NCBI RefSeq assembly: GCF_001046895.1
Contig: NZ_CAQI01000051.1
Location: 1 to 64,000, forward strand
Direction: 5' to 3'
Origin: Pseudarthrobacter siccitolerans
GTDB lineage: Bacteria; Actinomycetota; Actinomycetes; Actinomycetales; Micrococcaceae
Length of the DNA stretch: 64,000 nt
Part shown: piece after piece, positions 24,729 through 33,838 of the stretch
Layout of the letters: the number at the start of each line of letters is the position of its first letter
Position numbering within the stretch: the stretch's first letter is position 1
Program-made: the position numbers and the translations under genes
The notes under the pieces: generated by a model
Database searches by the model: none
Told to the model about the DNA's origin: nothing
The model's input: only the letters and a program-made list of their open reading frames with translations

Positions 24729-25574
24729 GTGGTGCAAAAAGCTGAACGGGTGGCCGCCCCGCAGATAACCGGCCGGAACCCGGCCGGAAGGCAGGGCAGG
24801 CCGGTGGGGAACGTCACGAGGGGCACCACCAACCCCAACCGCATGCGCCGGCTGGACCGGTGGCTGACCGGTCCGCAGGCCTGGCGCCTCCGCTCCGCCG
24901 CGAACCCTTTGGTGGTGGACCTGGGCTACGGCGCCACCCCGGCCACCGCCGTCGAACTTTTTGAGCGGCTCTGTGCTGTGCGGCCGGACGTCCAGGTGTG
25001 CGGGATCGAAATCGAGCCCGACCGGGTCCGCGCCGCCCTGCCGCTGCAGCGGCCGGGGCTGAGCTTCCATGTGGGCGGTTTCGAACTTCCGGTTCCCGGC
25101 CGGCCGGTGCTGGTGCGGGCCTTTAATGTCCTGCGGCAGTACGAGGAAGCGGATGTGCCCGGAATCTGGCGGCTGGTGCAGGACCGGCTGTCCGCGGACG
25201 GCCTGTTTATCGACGGCACCTGCGACGAGATCGGCCGTCGTGTGACGTGGGTGGCGCTGGACGCCGAGCGGCCGCTCTCACTCAGCATCTCTGTCCGGTT
25301 CGGCAGTTTTTCCTTGCCCTCTGATGTTGCCGAACGGCTTCCCAAGGCGCTGATCCACCGCAATGTCCCCGGCGAACCGGTACACGCCCTCATGCAGGCC
25401 ATGGACCGGGCATGGCTGGAATCTGCCCCGCAGGCATCATTCGGGAACCGGCAGCGGTGGCAGTCCATGTGCCGCCTTTTGCGGGATGCCGGATGGCCGG
25501 TGCAGGACGGGCCGGCACGGTGGCGGCTGGGTGAGCTGACAGTGGACTGGAAGGCAGTGGCCCCGCGCAGCTAG
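24729..25574 (+). CDS. Class I SAM-dependent methyltransferase-like protein
   Basis: The 281-residue protein has a Rossmann SAM-binding signature VDLGYGATP near residue 64 and an acidic motif II-like GIEIEPDRV. A segment VRAFNVLRQYEEADV then replaces the usual motif IV. The substrate is not recognisable. The N-terminal 35 residues are basic and probably disordered. The start is GTG at 24729, divergent from gpmA with a 115-bp gap. The last four codons and the stop lie inside the first unit of a 29-bp tandem duplication. Confidence 0.8.
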   Translation: MVQKAERVAAPQITGRNPAGRQGRPVGNVTRGTTNPNRMRRLDRWLTGPQAWRLRSAANPLVVDLGYGATPATAVELFERLCAVRPDVQVCGIEIEPDRVRAALPLQRPGLSFHVGGFELPVPGRPVLVRAFNVLRQYEEADVPGIWRLVQDRLSADGLFIDGTCDEIGRRVTWVALDAERPLSLSISVRFGSFSLPSDVAERLPKALIHRNVPGEPVHALMQAMDRAWLESAPQASFGNRQRWQSMCRLLRDAGWPVQDGPARWRLGELTVDWKAVAPRS

Positions 25575-25618
25575 ATCAACCGCCGGAGTCCCCGCGCAGC
25601 TAGATCAACCACGGGAGT
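25561..25618. repeat. 29-bp tandem duplication at a stop codon
   Basis: Units at 25561-25589 and 25590-25618 differ at only two or three bases near their ends. Both begin CCCCGCGCAGCTAGATCAAC. The first contains the final codons and TAG of the methyltransferase, so the second is a downstream copy of the gene's 3' end. A recent slippage duplication is the simplest reading. Confidence 0.9.
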
Positions 25619-25635
25619 CCAGGGGGCGGTGGGGA

Positions 25636-25989
25636 TCACCAGGGCCCGTACGGACCGGTGTTGCGGCTGCCGCCGCGGCCGGCATCCTTCACAGCGGGCC
25701 GGACGTCGGCGAGGTAGACGGATGCCGCAACAACGGCGGCAAGCCCGAACAGTCCCAGCGTGCCGAAGAAGCCGCCGCCGGTGCCGAACATCGAAATCAC
25801 GCCGACGAGGGCGGCGCCGCCGGTGAGTGCCAGCCAGAAAGTCTTGGTCCTCTTCCCGGTGGCTTCGAACGCGTTTGCGCGGTGGCGGGCGCAGTCCACC
25901 ACCGCCCACAGCTCAAGTCCGAGTGCCACCAGGGCAAGGATAAAGAAGATTGCCTGTTCGACAGGCCGAATAATAGATTCACCGTCCAC
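25636..25989 (-). CDS. DUF2516 family small membrane protein
   Basis: The 117-residue protein has three hydrophobic segments (about 13-31, 48-66 and 72-93), a VVDCARHRANAF loop between the first two, and a short Gly-rich cytoplasmic tail ending GPYGPW. The pattern matches the DUF2516 family of actinobacterial membrane proteins, whose function is unknown. The start is GTG at 25989, 9 bp after the metB stop, so the two genes are probably co-transcribed. Confidence 0.8.
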   Translation of the reverse strand: MDGESIIRPVEQAIFFILALVALGLELWAVVDCARHRANAFEATGKRTKTFWLALTGGAALVGVISMFGTGGGFFGTLGLFGLAAVVAASVYLADVRPAVKDAGRGGSRNTGPYGPW

Positions 25990-25998
25990 AAGCCCAGC

Positions 25999-27189
25999 CT
26001 AGCCGTCCAGCGCGTCCAGCGCTTGCTTCAGGTCGGCCCAGAGGTCCTCGACATTTTCGATGCCGACGCTGAGGCGGACCAGGTTTTCGGGGACACTGGC
26101 AGGTTCGGCGGTATGCCGGCGTCGGCGTTCGATCAGGGATTCAACCCCGCCCAGCGATGTCGCCGGGAGCCACAGTTCCAGCGCCCGCACCAGCGCGTCC
26201 GCGGCGTCGGCACCGCTGAGCCCTGCCACCGGTGCCACCTGGATGCAGATGATGGAGCCGAAGCCCTTCATCTGCGTCTTCGCCCGTTCGTGTCCGGGAT
26301 CGCTGGGAAGGCCCGGGAACCGGAGGGACTCGATCATCGGATGCGCAGCCAGCCGCTCGGCCAGCACCTTGGCGGAGGCCTGGGACCGTTCAATCCTCAG
26401 GGCGAGCGTCCGCAGGCCGCGCAGTGCCAGCCAGGCTTCGAACGGGCCGGCGATCCCTCCGTGGATGATCCGGTGATGCAGCAGCGCGGAGCGGATATCG
26501 GGGTTGGACGTCACCAGGGCGCCGAGGACGACGTCGGAATGGCCGGCCAGGTACTTGGTTACCGAATGCAGGACTATATCGGATCCCAGCAGCAGGGGCT
26601 GCTGGACCAAGGGAGTGGAAAAGGTGTTGTCCGTCACCACGATGGCTCCGGCAGCATGCGCCGCTTCAGCCAGGGCCGGGATATCGGCAATGCCCAGCAT
26701 GGGATTCGTGGGGCTTTCCAGCCAGAGCATGGCAGCGGGGCGGGCGGCGGGACCGCGGGGCGAGAGTGCCTCCTTGACGGCTTCCGTGTCCGCAATGTCC
26801 ACGGTGCGCAGTTCAATGAACCCTTTTTGGGCAAGCTCGGCGGCCATCACCAGGGAACCGGAATAGCTGTGCGTCGGCATCACGAGCACTCCCCCGGCCG
26901 GGATCAGGGAGAGCGCGGAACTGACGGCGGCCAGGCCGGACGCGTAGAGGAGGCCGGGCAGTTCGGAGCCTTCGAGCTGTCCAAGGGCCTCCTCGAACGG
27001 ATCCCAGGTGGGATTGGAGTACCGGCCGTAGCCGCGGTCCCCGTCAGCAAGCGGCCCGCTGCCAAAGTATGTGGAGGACAGGACGATGGGCGGGTTGACC
27101 GGCTGGTCCCGGTCCCTCGGAGGGCGCCCGGCGGCCACCACTACCGTCTCAGCTGCCAGGGACGCCGCGCGCTGTTCGGAAAGGCTCAT
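25999..27189 (-). CDS. metB: Cystathionine gamma-synthase / trans-sulfuration PLP enzyme
   Basis: The 396-residue fold-type I PLP enzyme belongs to the Cys/Met metabolism family. It shows YGRYSNPTWDPFEEALGQLE near the N-terminus, the VVTDNTFSTP segment with the PLP-binding Asp, and the Schiff-base lysine in LHSVTKYLAGHSDVV. The C-terminal SLGGVESLIE and RLSVGIENVEDLWADL are also typical. Cystathionine gamma-synthase is the likeliest activity; gamma-lyase or another trans-sulfuration reaction is possible. It diverges from tmk by 110 bp. Confidence 0.85.
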   Translation of the reverse strand: MSLSEQRAASLAAETVVVAAGRPPRDRDQPVNPPIVLSSTYFGSGPLADGDRGYGRYSNPTWDPFEEALGQLEGSELPGLLYASGLAAVSSALSLIPAGGVLVMPTHSYSGSLVMAAELAQKGFIELRTVDIADTEAVKEALSPRGPAARPAAMLWLESPTNPMLGIADIPALAEAAHAAGAIVVTDNTFSTPLVQQPLLLGSDIVLHSVTKYLAGHSDVVLGALVTSNPDIRSALLHHRIIHGGIAGPFEAWLALRGLRTLALRIERSQASAKVLAERLAAHPMIESLRFPGLPSDPGHERAKTQMKGFGSIICIQVAPVAGLSGADAADALVRALELWLPATSLGGVESLIERRRRHTAEPASVPENLVRLSVGIENVEDLWADLKQALDALDG

Positions 27190-27299
27190 AGAGAAAAGCG
27201 TACTGTTCGCTGCGGGCAGCCTTGAAAGCCGCGGCCTGCACTGTCCACATGGCCCTGCGGCGAACTGCGATTGACGGTGCTGGTCGGTAGGCTTGTGCA

Positions 27300-27956
27300 G
27301 TGAGCAAACAACGGGCGGGTCTTTTCATCGCGTTTGAGGGCGGGGACGGTGCCGGCAAGTCCACCCAGGCGGCCCGGCTTGCGGACGCCCTCGAATCGCG
27401 CGGACTAACAGTCCGGCGCACGCGGGAGCCCGGCGGAACCCCCATCGGCGAAAAACTGCGGTCCCTGGTCCTGGACCACGGACAGGGGCACATCGACGCC
27501 CACACTGAGGCCCTGATCTTTGCCGCCTCCCGTGCGGCGCATGCAACCCAGGTCATTCGGCCGGCCCTTGAGCGCGGCGAGGTTGTTCTGACGGACCGTT
27601 ATATCGACTCTTCGGTTGCCTACCAGGGCGCCGGACGGAACCTCGGCAAGGACGCCGTGCGCTCCATTAATGCCTGGGCCACCTCAGGCCTGGAACCCCA
27701 CCTCACCGTGCTGCTGGACGTTGACCCGGAAGTTGGCCGCCGCCGCAGAACCGCCGGCGACGCCGCCGAAGACCGGCTGGAATCCGAAGCTGACGAGTTC
27801 CATGTCCGGATCCGGGACGCTTTCCTGGAGCTCGCCTCCAGCCGTGCCGGTTCATACCTGGTGCTCCCCGCACATCTTCCCGTTGATGACCTGGCCGCGC
27901 AGATCCTCCAGCGCGTGGATACCCTGCTGGCCGCCGCGGAGGTGGGCAGCCCATGA
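27300..27956 (+). CDS. tmk: Thymidylate kinase
   Basis: Tmk phosphorylates dTMP to dTDP. The 218-residue protein has the P-loop FEGGDGAGKSTQA (about 12-24), the DRx motif in LTDRYIDSSVAYQGAG, and the lid region with GRRRRTAGDAAEDRLE. The start is GTG at 27300. The stop overlaps the holB ATG by 4 bp (ATGA), so the two genes are translationally coupled, a common bacterial arrangement. Confidence 0.96.
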   Translation: MSKQRAGLFIAFEGGDGAGKSTQAARLADALESRGLTVRRTREPGGTPIGEKLRSLVLDHGQGHIDAHTEALIFAASRAAHATQVIRPALERGEVVLTDRYIDSSVAYQGAGRNLGKDAVRSINAWATSGLEPHLTVLLDVDPEVGRRRRTAGDAAEDRLESEADEFHVRIRDAFLELASSRAGSYLVLPAHLPVDDLAAQILQRVDTLLAAAEVGSP

Positions 27957-29095
27957 CTGTCTGGGACGACCTGCAGGGCCAGGCCGCCGTCGTCGAACAA
28001 CTACGCCAGGCAGCGAGCGGCGAAAACCTGACGCACGCCTGGCTCTTTACCGGCCCGCCGGGTTCGGGCCGGTCGAACGCGGCCAAGGCATTCGCGGCGG
28101 CGCTGAACTGCGACCAGGAGGATGTCACCCGGCGCGGTTGCGGGCAGTGCCCCGCCTGCCTGACGATCCTGGGCGAAACCCATTCGGACGTGACGTTCGT
28201 CCGGACTGAAAAAGTGACCATCACCATCGATGAGGCCCGCGAACTGGTCGCCACCGCCGGGAACCGCCCCTCCGCGGGCCGCTGGCGGATCATCGTCGTC
28301 GAAGACGCGGACCGGATGGCCGAGCGCACCACCAACGTGCTTCTCAAGGCAATCGAGGAGCCAACGCCGCGGACCGTATGGATGCTGTGCGCGCCGTCCC
28401 CGGCCGATGTCCTGGTGACCATCCGCTCGCGCTGCCGCAGCGTGGCTTTGAGGCTGCCGCCCGCCGCTGACGTGGCTGCCCTGCTGGTGAAGCGCGACGG
28501 CGTGGAGCCGGCTTTGGCGGAACGTGCTGCCCGGGCGGCGCAGAGCCATGTGGGTATTGCCCGGCGGCTTGCCCGGGATCCCGCGGCCCGGGAGCGCCGG
28601 CTGGAGACGGTGAGGTTTCCGCTGGGACTGCGTGGGGTCACCGCCGCAGTGATGATGGCTGAGAAGCTGGTAAAGATTGCCACCGCCGAGGCCACCAGTT
28701 CCAACGAGGAACGCGACGCAGCAGAGAAAGCCGCCCTGCTGGCCACGCTTGGCGCCCCCGAATCGGGTACGCTCCCGCCGGCCATGCGGAGCCAGGTGAA
28801 ACAGCTTGAAGAAGACCAGAAGCGCCGTGCCAAGCGTTCCATCACCGACTCGCTGGACCGTACCCTCACCGACCTGCTGTCCTTTTACCGGGATGTGATG
28901 ATCATCCAGCTCGGGAATGCTGTGGAGCTGGTCAACGTTGAGTTGAGGGGCGAATTGGTGGAGTTCGCCAGCCGCTCCACTCCAGAAACCACGCTTGCCC
29001 GGATGGATGCGATCAACAAAGCCCGCGAACGCATCACCACCACCAACGTTGCCCCGCTGTTGACTATTGAGTCCATGGCAGCCAGCCTGATCTAG
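27953..29095 (+). CDS. holB: DNA polymerase III delta' subunit
   Basis: Clamp-loader subunit of the replicase. The 380-residue protein has an AAA+ domain with P-loop GPPGSGRSNAAK, the zinc module CGQCPACL, the Walker-B-like region IIVVEDADRM, and the sensor-like TNVLLKAIEEPTPRTVW. The P-loop lysine is replaced by arginine; this fits the delta' role, since that subunit often does not hydrolyse ATP. Its length is normal for actinobacteria. It is coupled to tmk and followed after 20 bp by a lipoprotein gene. Confidence 0.94.
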   Translation: MTVWDDLQGQAAVVEQLRQAASGENLTHAWLFTGPPGSGRSNAAKAFAAALNCDQEDVTRRGCGQCPACLTILGETHSDVTFVRTEKVTITIDEARELVATAGNRPSAGRWRIIVVEDADRMAERTTNVLLKAIEEPTPRTVWMLCAPSPADVLVTIRSRCRSVALRLPPAADVAALLVKRDGVEPALAERAARAAQSHVGIARRLARDPAARERRLETVRFPLGLRGVTAAVMMAEKLVKIATAEATSSNEERDAAEKAALLATLGAPESGTLPPAMRSQVKQLEEDQKRRAKRSITDSLDRTLTDLLSFYRDVMIIQLGNAVELVNVELRGELVEFASRSTPETTLARMDAINKARERITTTNVAPLLTIESMAASLI

Positions 29096-29115
29096 CCCCC
29101 TTCCAAGGAGACCCG

Positions 29116-30681
29116 ATGACTGCCCGCCCCCTGCCCGCACGCCCCGCATCCTGGGTGCTTGCAGTTCGTGCCGCCGCGGCCATGGCTCTTGCCATGGTTC
29201 TGGCCGGCTGCAGCCTCCTGAACGGCGGCGACCGCAACCAGGAGGCAGCCACGGCGAAGGCCGATCCCTCGATTGTGGCGTCCGCTCCGGCCGGGCTGGA
29301 GGAGTTCTACTCCCAGGAAGTGGTGTGGGAGCCGTGCGAAAACGACTTCCAGTGCGCCAAGGTCAAAGTGCCCCTGGACTACGGCGATCCCGGCGGCGAG
29401 ACCATTGAGCTCTCGGCATTGCGGGCGCCGAGCACGGGGAACAAGACAGGCAGCCTGCTCGTCAACCCCGGCGGGCCGGGGGCGTCCGGGTACGACTTCG
29501 TCAAGGACGCTTCGGGAACGCACTTTTCCCAGGCGGTGCGCAACGCGTACGACCTCGTGGGCTTCGATCCACGGGGCGTGAAGCGCTCCGCCCCCGTGAC
29601 TTGCCTGACGGACGCTGAACGCGACGCTGCCCGCGCCAAAATCTACGACCTGGACACGGATGCCGGCCTGCAGGAGGTGCTGGCGGACAACAAGGCCATC
29701 GCCGCCAAGTGCTCGGAGCAGACAGGGGCAGTGCTGGCCCACATCGATACTGTGAGTTCCGCGAAGGACCTGGACATCCTCCGCGCGGTGGTCAACGATG
29801 CGAAGCTCAACTACCTGGGGTACTCCTACGGCACGTTCCTGGGGTCCACCTACGCTTCGCTCTTCCCGGACAACGTGGGCCGCATGGTGCTCGATGGTGC
29901 CCTGGATCCATCGATCAGCAACGAGGAGTTGACCCGCGGCCAGGCGCGCGCCTTTGAGAAGTCCATCCGGGCGTATGTTGAGAGCTGCCTGAACCAGGAC
30001 GGGTGCCCGCTGAGCGGAAACGCGGACTCCGGCGTGCAGCAGATCCGCGACCTCATTAACGCCGTCCAGCAGACGCCCCGCACCGCCAAGGACGGCCGGG
30101 TGGTTAACGCCACCATGTTCGTCAGCGGCCTGATCACCCCGCTGTACAACGACCAAAGCTGGCCTGCCCTTACCCAGGCCCTCGAGGCAGCCATGGCAGG
30201 GGACGTGAGCCTGATGCTGCGACTCGCCGACCTGGGCGCGGACCGCGCCTCCAACGGCACCTACACCTCCAACTCAACATTCGCGTTCAATGCCATCAAC
30301 TGCCTGGACTACCCCATGGAGGCCGATGCGGCAGCCATGCGGGCCGAACAGCAGCAGCTGATGCAGGACTCCCCCACTTTCGGGTACTTCTTCGCCTACG
30401 GCGGCACCAACTGCGCGGACTGGCCGTACAAGAACCTCCGCACCCCGGCACCGGTGGAGTACACCGGCGACGCCCCCATCGTGGTGATCGGCACGACTGG
30501 CGACCCCGCCACGCCGGTGGAGTGGGCGGCTTCCCTCCGCAAGCAGCTGGGAAATGCATCGCTGCTGACGTGGAAGGGCGAAGGCCATACGGCGTACGGC
30601 CGGTCCAACAGCTGCATCGAGGACCCTGTTGACCGCTACCTTGTAAGCGGTCAGCTTCCAGCCGACAACACGGTGTGCTGA
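29116..30681 (+). CDS. Lipid-anchored alpha/beta-hydrolase, TAP-like tripeptidyl aminopeptidase
   Basis: The 521-residue protein starts with an export signal ending in the lipobox LAGC, so it is probably anchored on the outer membrane face. The alpha/beta-hydrolase core carries the oxyanion motif VNPGGPGASGYD, the nucleophile elbow LGYSYGTFLG, acid Asp in TTGDPATPV and His in KGEGHTAYG, completing the Ser-Asp-His triad. A C-terminal TAP domain ends in Cys. It resembles Streptomyces mycelium-associated tripeptidyl aminopeptidases such as SlpD/E. The substrate is probably short extracellular peptides. GGAG lies upstream of the ATG. Confidence 0.88.
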   Translation: MTARPLPARPASWVLAVRAAAAMALAMVLAGCSLLNGGDRNQEAATAKADPSIVASAPAGLEEFYSQEVVWEPCENDFQCAKVKVPLDYGDPGGETIELSALRAPSTGNKTGSLLVNPGGPGASGYDFVKDASGTHFSQAVRNAYDLVGFDPRGVKRSAPVTCLTDAERDAARAKIYDLDTDAGLQEVLADNKAIAAKCSEQTGAVLAHIDTVSSAKDLDILRAVVNDAKLNYLGYSYGTFLGSTYASLFPDNVGRMVLDGALDPSISNEELTRGQARAFEKSIRAYVESCLNQDGCPLSGNADSGVQQIRDLINAVQQTPRTAKDGRVVNATMFVSGLITPLYNDQSWPALTQALEAAMAGDVSLMLRLADLGADRASNGTYTSNSTFAFNAINCLDYPMEADAAAMRAEQQQLMQDSPTFGYFFAYGGTNCADWPYKNLRTPAPVEYTGDAPIVVIGTTGDPATPVEWAASLRKQLGNASLLTWKGEGHTAYGRSNSCIEDPVDRYLVSGQLPADNTVC

Positions 30682-30709
30682 AGGCCTCAGTCCTTTCGGT
30701 CCGGCCATT

Positions 30710-30739
30710 TTGACCCGGGTGCGGGGACTCTATTACAGT
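30710..30739 (+). promoter_or_regulatory. Probable promoter of tRNA-Thr
   Basis: A -35 hexamer TTGACC (30710-30715) and a -10 hexamer TACAGT (30734-30739) are separated by 18 bp. They lie about 45 bp upstream of the mature tRNA 5' end, as expected for a vegetative sigma-70 promoter. Confidence 0.55.
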
Positions 30740-30785
30740 TGACTCTTGCATGAAGGGCCCGGTTCTTCCGGGAAGTTTGTGCGGT

Positions 30786-30858
30786 GCTTCCTTAGCTCAG
30801 TCGGTAGAGCGTTTCACTCGTAATGAAAAGGTCATCAGTTCGATTCTGATAGGAAGCT
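30786..30858 (+). tRNA. tRNA-Thr (anticodon CGT)
   Basis: The cloverleaf is complete: acceptor stem GCTTCCT/AGGAAGC, D-arm GCTCAGTCGGTAGAGC, anticodon loop CTCGTAA giving CGT, and T-arm loop TTCGATT. The 3' CCA is not encoded. It reads ACG threonine codons, which are abundant in this GC-rich genome. Confidence 0.97.
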
Positions 30859-30864
30859 CGGGAT

Positions 30865-30907
30865 AAACCCCCTATTGCCCTTATTTTTAGGGCTTTGGGG
30901 GGTTTTT
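30865..30907 (+). terminator. Terminator after tRNA-Thr
   Basis: An AAACCCCC/GGGGGTTT outer stem and a GCCC/GGGC inner stem enclose an AT-rich loop, followed by T5. It lies just past the tRNA 3' end. The outer stem ends in AAA on the left, so it may also stop minus-strand transcription. Confidence 0.8.
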
Positions 30908-30947
30908 CGCTGGTTAAGCGGCAAACGCTGCCGCAGAGCAGGGGCTT

Positions 30948-31505
30948 TCATGACGCCGCCTTCGCAGGCCCCAACCCGGCAACCTCCATCAGCCTGTCCA
31001 GCGACTCCGGGCTTGCAGCGAGCTGCACCTTACCGCTCCCGGTCAGCAGCACCACTGCCTCGTACCCGTACACCGGCAGGTACTTGCGGTCCCTGCCGCT
31101 GATTTTCAGGCGTTCCGGAAGAATCTCGTGCACCCTGAACTGAGTCGGCCGCCCTGAAGGCTCCAGGCTGTCGTAGACGGCGGCCTGGAAGCGCAACCTG
31201 CCATCGCCGGGTGTTGCGATTCCTTGGTTCCAGATACCGCTGAGCGAACCTGGCAAAGCGTCCAGGTAGCGGATGTAAGCCCTGAACTGACCCTCTTCAT
31301 CGAGGCGCTGCTTGGTCTTGCGCAAGTTCCGTATCTGAAAAATTGCCAGCAGCCAGTACACCAGCGTGTTGAAGAAGGCGCTCACCAAAGCATCCACCAG
31401 ACCGCGAGCCGAAAACAGCAGCCACACCCCGGTGGTGATGACAAACATGAGGACGTAGCCGAACGCCATTGCCAGGCAGGGGTGCCGGATGACCCACTTC
31501 TTCAT
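30948..31505 (-). CDS. Uncharacterised two-helix membrane protein
   Basis: The 185-residue protein has two membrane helices near the N-terminus (about 9-31 and 37-57) and a basic connector (RNLRKTKQRLDEEG). A soluble C-terminal domain (about 70-180) has beta-strand-like segments such as LRFQAAVYDSLEP and YLPVYGYEAVVLLTG. No enzyme motif is recognised. Codon usage and length indicate a real gene. It is divergent from the secreted protein gene at 31803, with 297 bp between them in which no gene is seen. Confidence 0.75.
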   Translation of the reverse strand: MKKWVIRHPCLAMAFGYVLMFVITTGVWLLFSARGLVDALVSAFFNTLVYWLLAIFQIRNLRKTKQRLDEEGQFRAYIRYLDALPGSLSGIWNQGIATPGDGRLRFQAAVYDSLEPSGRPTQFRVHEILPERLKISGRDRKYLPVYGYEAVVLLTGSGKVQLAASPESLDRLMEVAGLGPAKAAS

Positions 31506-31802
31506 GGCCAGAGTCTAAGGCGGAGCATCACGGAGCGTGCGGGAATCGGGCACAGGGCGCTTCCCGAGCCGGTACAGGGCGGTGAAAACCAAGCTGTAGG
31601 GCAGCGCTAATCACCACTAACTTCCGCTGGCCCGCGTGATCCAGGCAATGGAACCCGCTGCAGCAAGAACTTCCCAAACGAGCCCCCCAGCGTTAGGGCA
31701 GATATCCCCATGGCTGCTCGGCACGGGAAGGGCGCAGAATGGGAAAGGTGTCTGCCTTGGACGCCCGGATGGTAAATCCGTGAAAAATGACTGGGGAACT
31801 TC

Positions 31803-32252
31803 ATGAAACTCGCGATGCACAAAACAGCTACTGCCGGAGCCGTCTTCGCTTTGAGCGCTAGCGCAATTCTGGCGGGCGCACCCGCTGCCGGCGCGTCAGG
31901 GACAGGAACCGCGTGCCCATCAGGACGGGTGTGCTTTTACTTCAACTCCGACTTCCAGGGCGCACGCGCGGACTACGCCAACAGCGACGCCACCATGGGC
32001 AACGAGCTCTTCACCGACGGCCCCGTCGGACGGAACGGATGGGGCGTCCAGGTCAACAACAACGCAGCATCCCTGGTCAACAACACGTACGCGTACATCA
32101 CCATCTACGACAGCCCCGGCTGCGTCGGCTACGCCTGGTACATCCAACCGGGGGAACGTCTCAACCTGGGCGAGATGAAAAACAGGGTCAGCTCAATCCA
32201 CGTAGCTTACAACGGCGGGGCCTGCCTCGACCGGGACCAGTCCTGGGCCTAG
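31803..32252 (+). CDS. Secreted peptidase inhibitor family I36-like protein
   Basis: The 149-residue protein has a clear Sec signal peptide (about 1-31, cleaved after AGA-S or similar). A small beta-crystallin-like domain follows with CPSGRVCFYFNSDFQG, NNAASLVNN and SSIHVAYN, plus four cysteines likely to form two disulfides. This matches the I36/SMPI-like family of secreted metalloproteinase inhibitors in actinobacteria, but many members have no tested inhibitor activity. The ATG at 31803 has only a weak ribosome binding site. Confidence 0.75.
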   Translation: MKLAMHKTATAGAVFALSASAILAGAPAAGASGTGTACPSGRVCFYFNSDFQGARADYANSDATMGNELFTDGPVGRNGWGVQVNNNAASLVNNTYAYITIYDSPGCVGYAWYIQPGERLNLGEMKNRVSSIHVAYNGGACLDRDQSWA

Positions 32253-32359
32253 CCCCACACTCCCCGCCGGGGTAACGCCGCGGCCGCCGGGGCGCCATAT
32301 CGAAAAAGTGGCACGGCGGTTAGCGAGTTCACGTGGAAGTTAGCCATAGCAACAAGTGC

Positions 32360-32394
32360 AGGCCGGCACCCCGTTATTTTGTGGGTGTCGGCCT
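32360..32394 (+). terminator. Hairpin terminator between convergent genes
   Basis: AGGCCGGCACCC (32360-32371) pairs with GGGTGTCGGCCT (32383-32394) through one G-U pair, with an AT-rich loop. It lies in the convergent gap between the I36-like gene and pspA. The U-tract is short, so its strength is uncertain. Confidence 0.55.
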
Positions 32395-32461
32395 TCACTC
32401 TGTCGCAAACACGCGCGAGTTAGTCATCTTAGGGAACGGCAGGGACGTGCGGGCGCCCTTA

Positions 32462-33190
32462 TTAGTAGTCGATGGCCTTCCGGTCGATGGACTTCAGAGC
32501 GGCGAGCCGTGCCTCCACTTCGGTCTGCTCACCGAGGTCTTCCAAGGAGGCGAACTGGGCTTCCAGGGATGAGGCGGCGAGTTCCTGTTGGCCCCGCACG
32601 GTGGCTTCCTGGCGGCGGATGTTCTCCTCGTACCGGCCGATCGCCGAGGTCGGGTCTCCGGCGTCCAGGGACTTGAGGGCGTCGTGGACCTGGGACTGGG
32701 CTGCGGCGACACGGGAGCGGTTGACCAGCTCGTTGCGCTTGGCGGTCAGCTCGTGCAGCTTGCCCTTCATCTGGTCCAGGCCCTGCTTAAGCTTGTCGAC
32801 GACCTGATTCTGCGCGGCCAGGTCCGGTTCCTGGGCCTTCGCGGTGGATTCGGCGGTCATCTGCCGCTGAAGCGCGAGCCTTGCGAGGGCGTCGAACTTG
32901 TCGGCGTCCACACTGTTACCGGCGGCCCGGAATTCGTCCGCCTTGCGGGAGGCGGCGATGGCCTTGTTGCCCCAGGTGTTGGCGTCGTTCACGGCGCGGG
33001 CGTGGTCGTCCTCGGCCATCCGGAGGTTGCCGATGGTCTGCGCGACGGCGGACTCGGCTTCACGGATGTTCTCCGAGTAGTCCCGGACCATCTGATTCAA
33101 CATCTTCTGCGGGTCTTCCGCGGAGTCCAGGAGGGCGTTCAGGTTTGCCTTGGCCAGCTGGGCGACGCGGGCGAAAATACTCTGCTTCAC
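32462..33190 (-). CDS. pspA: PspA/IM30 family protein
   Basis: PspA/Vipp1-type proteins bind stressed membranes and assemble into rings or rods of the ESCRT-III superfamily. The 242-residue protein is almost entirely helical, starts with an amphipathic segment (MKQSIFARVAQLAKANLNAL), and has the family segment AEDPQKMLNQMVRDY followed by long coiled coils. No transcriptional partner such as a Psp repressor or clgR is adjacent. It is transcribed alone on the minus strand, with a 244-bp upstream gap. Confidence 0.9.
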   Translation of the reverse strand: MKQSIFARVAQLAKANLNALLDSAEDPQKMLNQMVRDYSENIREAESAVAQTIGNLRMAEDDHARAVNDANTWGNKAIAASRKADEFRAAGNSVDADKFDALARLALQRQMTAESTAKAQEPDLAAQNQVVDKLKQGLDQMKGKLHELTAKRNELVNRSRVAAAQSQVHDALKSLDAGDPTSAIGRYEENIRRQEATVRGQQELAASSLEAQFASLEDLGEQTEVEARLAALKSIDRKAIDY

Positions 33191-33434
33191 GGGGTCATTC
33201 TATCGAGGGTGGAATTCGCATCCCCTATCCCGCTGCCGGCGCGCACCAGCGACTCAATGAAAGCAGATCTGCCCCTTTGGTGAGCTAAGGATGGGGGTGT
33301 CCTGCGCCTCGTCCGGAGCGTTACAAGCGTGCGGAAGATCATGAACCGGTAACGGCCGCATCGCCGCAATTACGGGTCCGTAACCCTTAGCCAAGGGGAG
33401 GGGCACCAGCCTCTTCCCACCCCTACACTGAGCC

Positions 33435-33677
33435 ATGAGCACGACCGCATCCTTGATCCTGATTTTCTGTGTTGCCACCGCCTGGATCGGCTTGACGGTA
33501 TTCGTGCTCTTGCGGTTGCGACGCCGCCGGCGCGGGTCATCACTGGTAGCTTCCGCTCCACCTGTGGCTGGGCCCGCCAGCAACCTCTCCTACAGGCCCT
33601 GGCACGACGTTGGCGCTGTAACGGGCAAGATACCGACACACCGGCACAGGCTAAGACTCAGGAAAGTCCGCGGCTGA
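33435..33677 (+). CDS. Hypothetical small membrane protein
   Basis: The 80-residue ORF starts with a single membrane helix (about 6-26) followed by a very basic cluster (RLRRRRRG), the pattern of a type I-like bitopic protein. The rest is basic and without known motifs. No strong ribosome binding site is visible before the ATG. It sits in a 650-bp interval that holds only two uncertain small ORFs, so it may be real but is not well supported. Confidence 0.4.
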   Translation: MSTTASLILIFCVATAWIGLTVFVLLRLRRRRRGSSLVASAPPVAGPASNLSYRPWHDVGAVTGKIPTHRHRLRLRKVRG

Positions 33678-33838
33678 GGGATGTGGGAACGCAACGACGG
33701 CAGCCAGATCCGGCACGACAAGTAGTGCAACCCCGCAAGAGTCGAGTACTTCCTACGCATGAATAGCGTGGGTAGCACTCCTAATCTTGTTGATACGGCG
33801 GAGCCCACCCAGGCGCTGCCCCACTCCGGGTTTACCCG

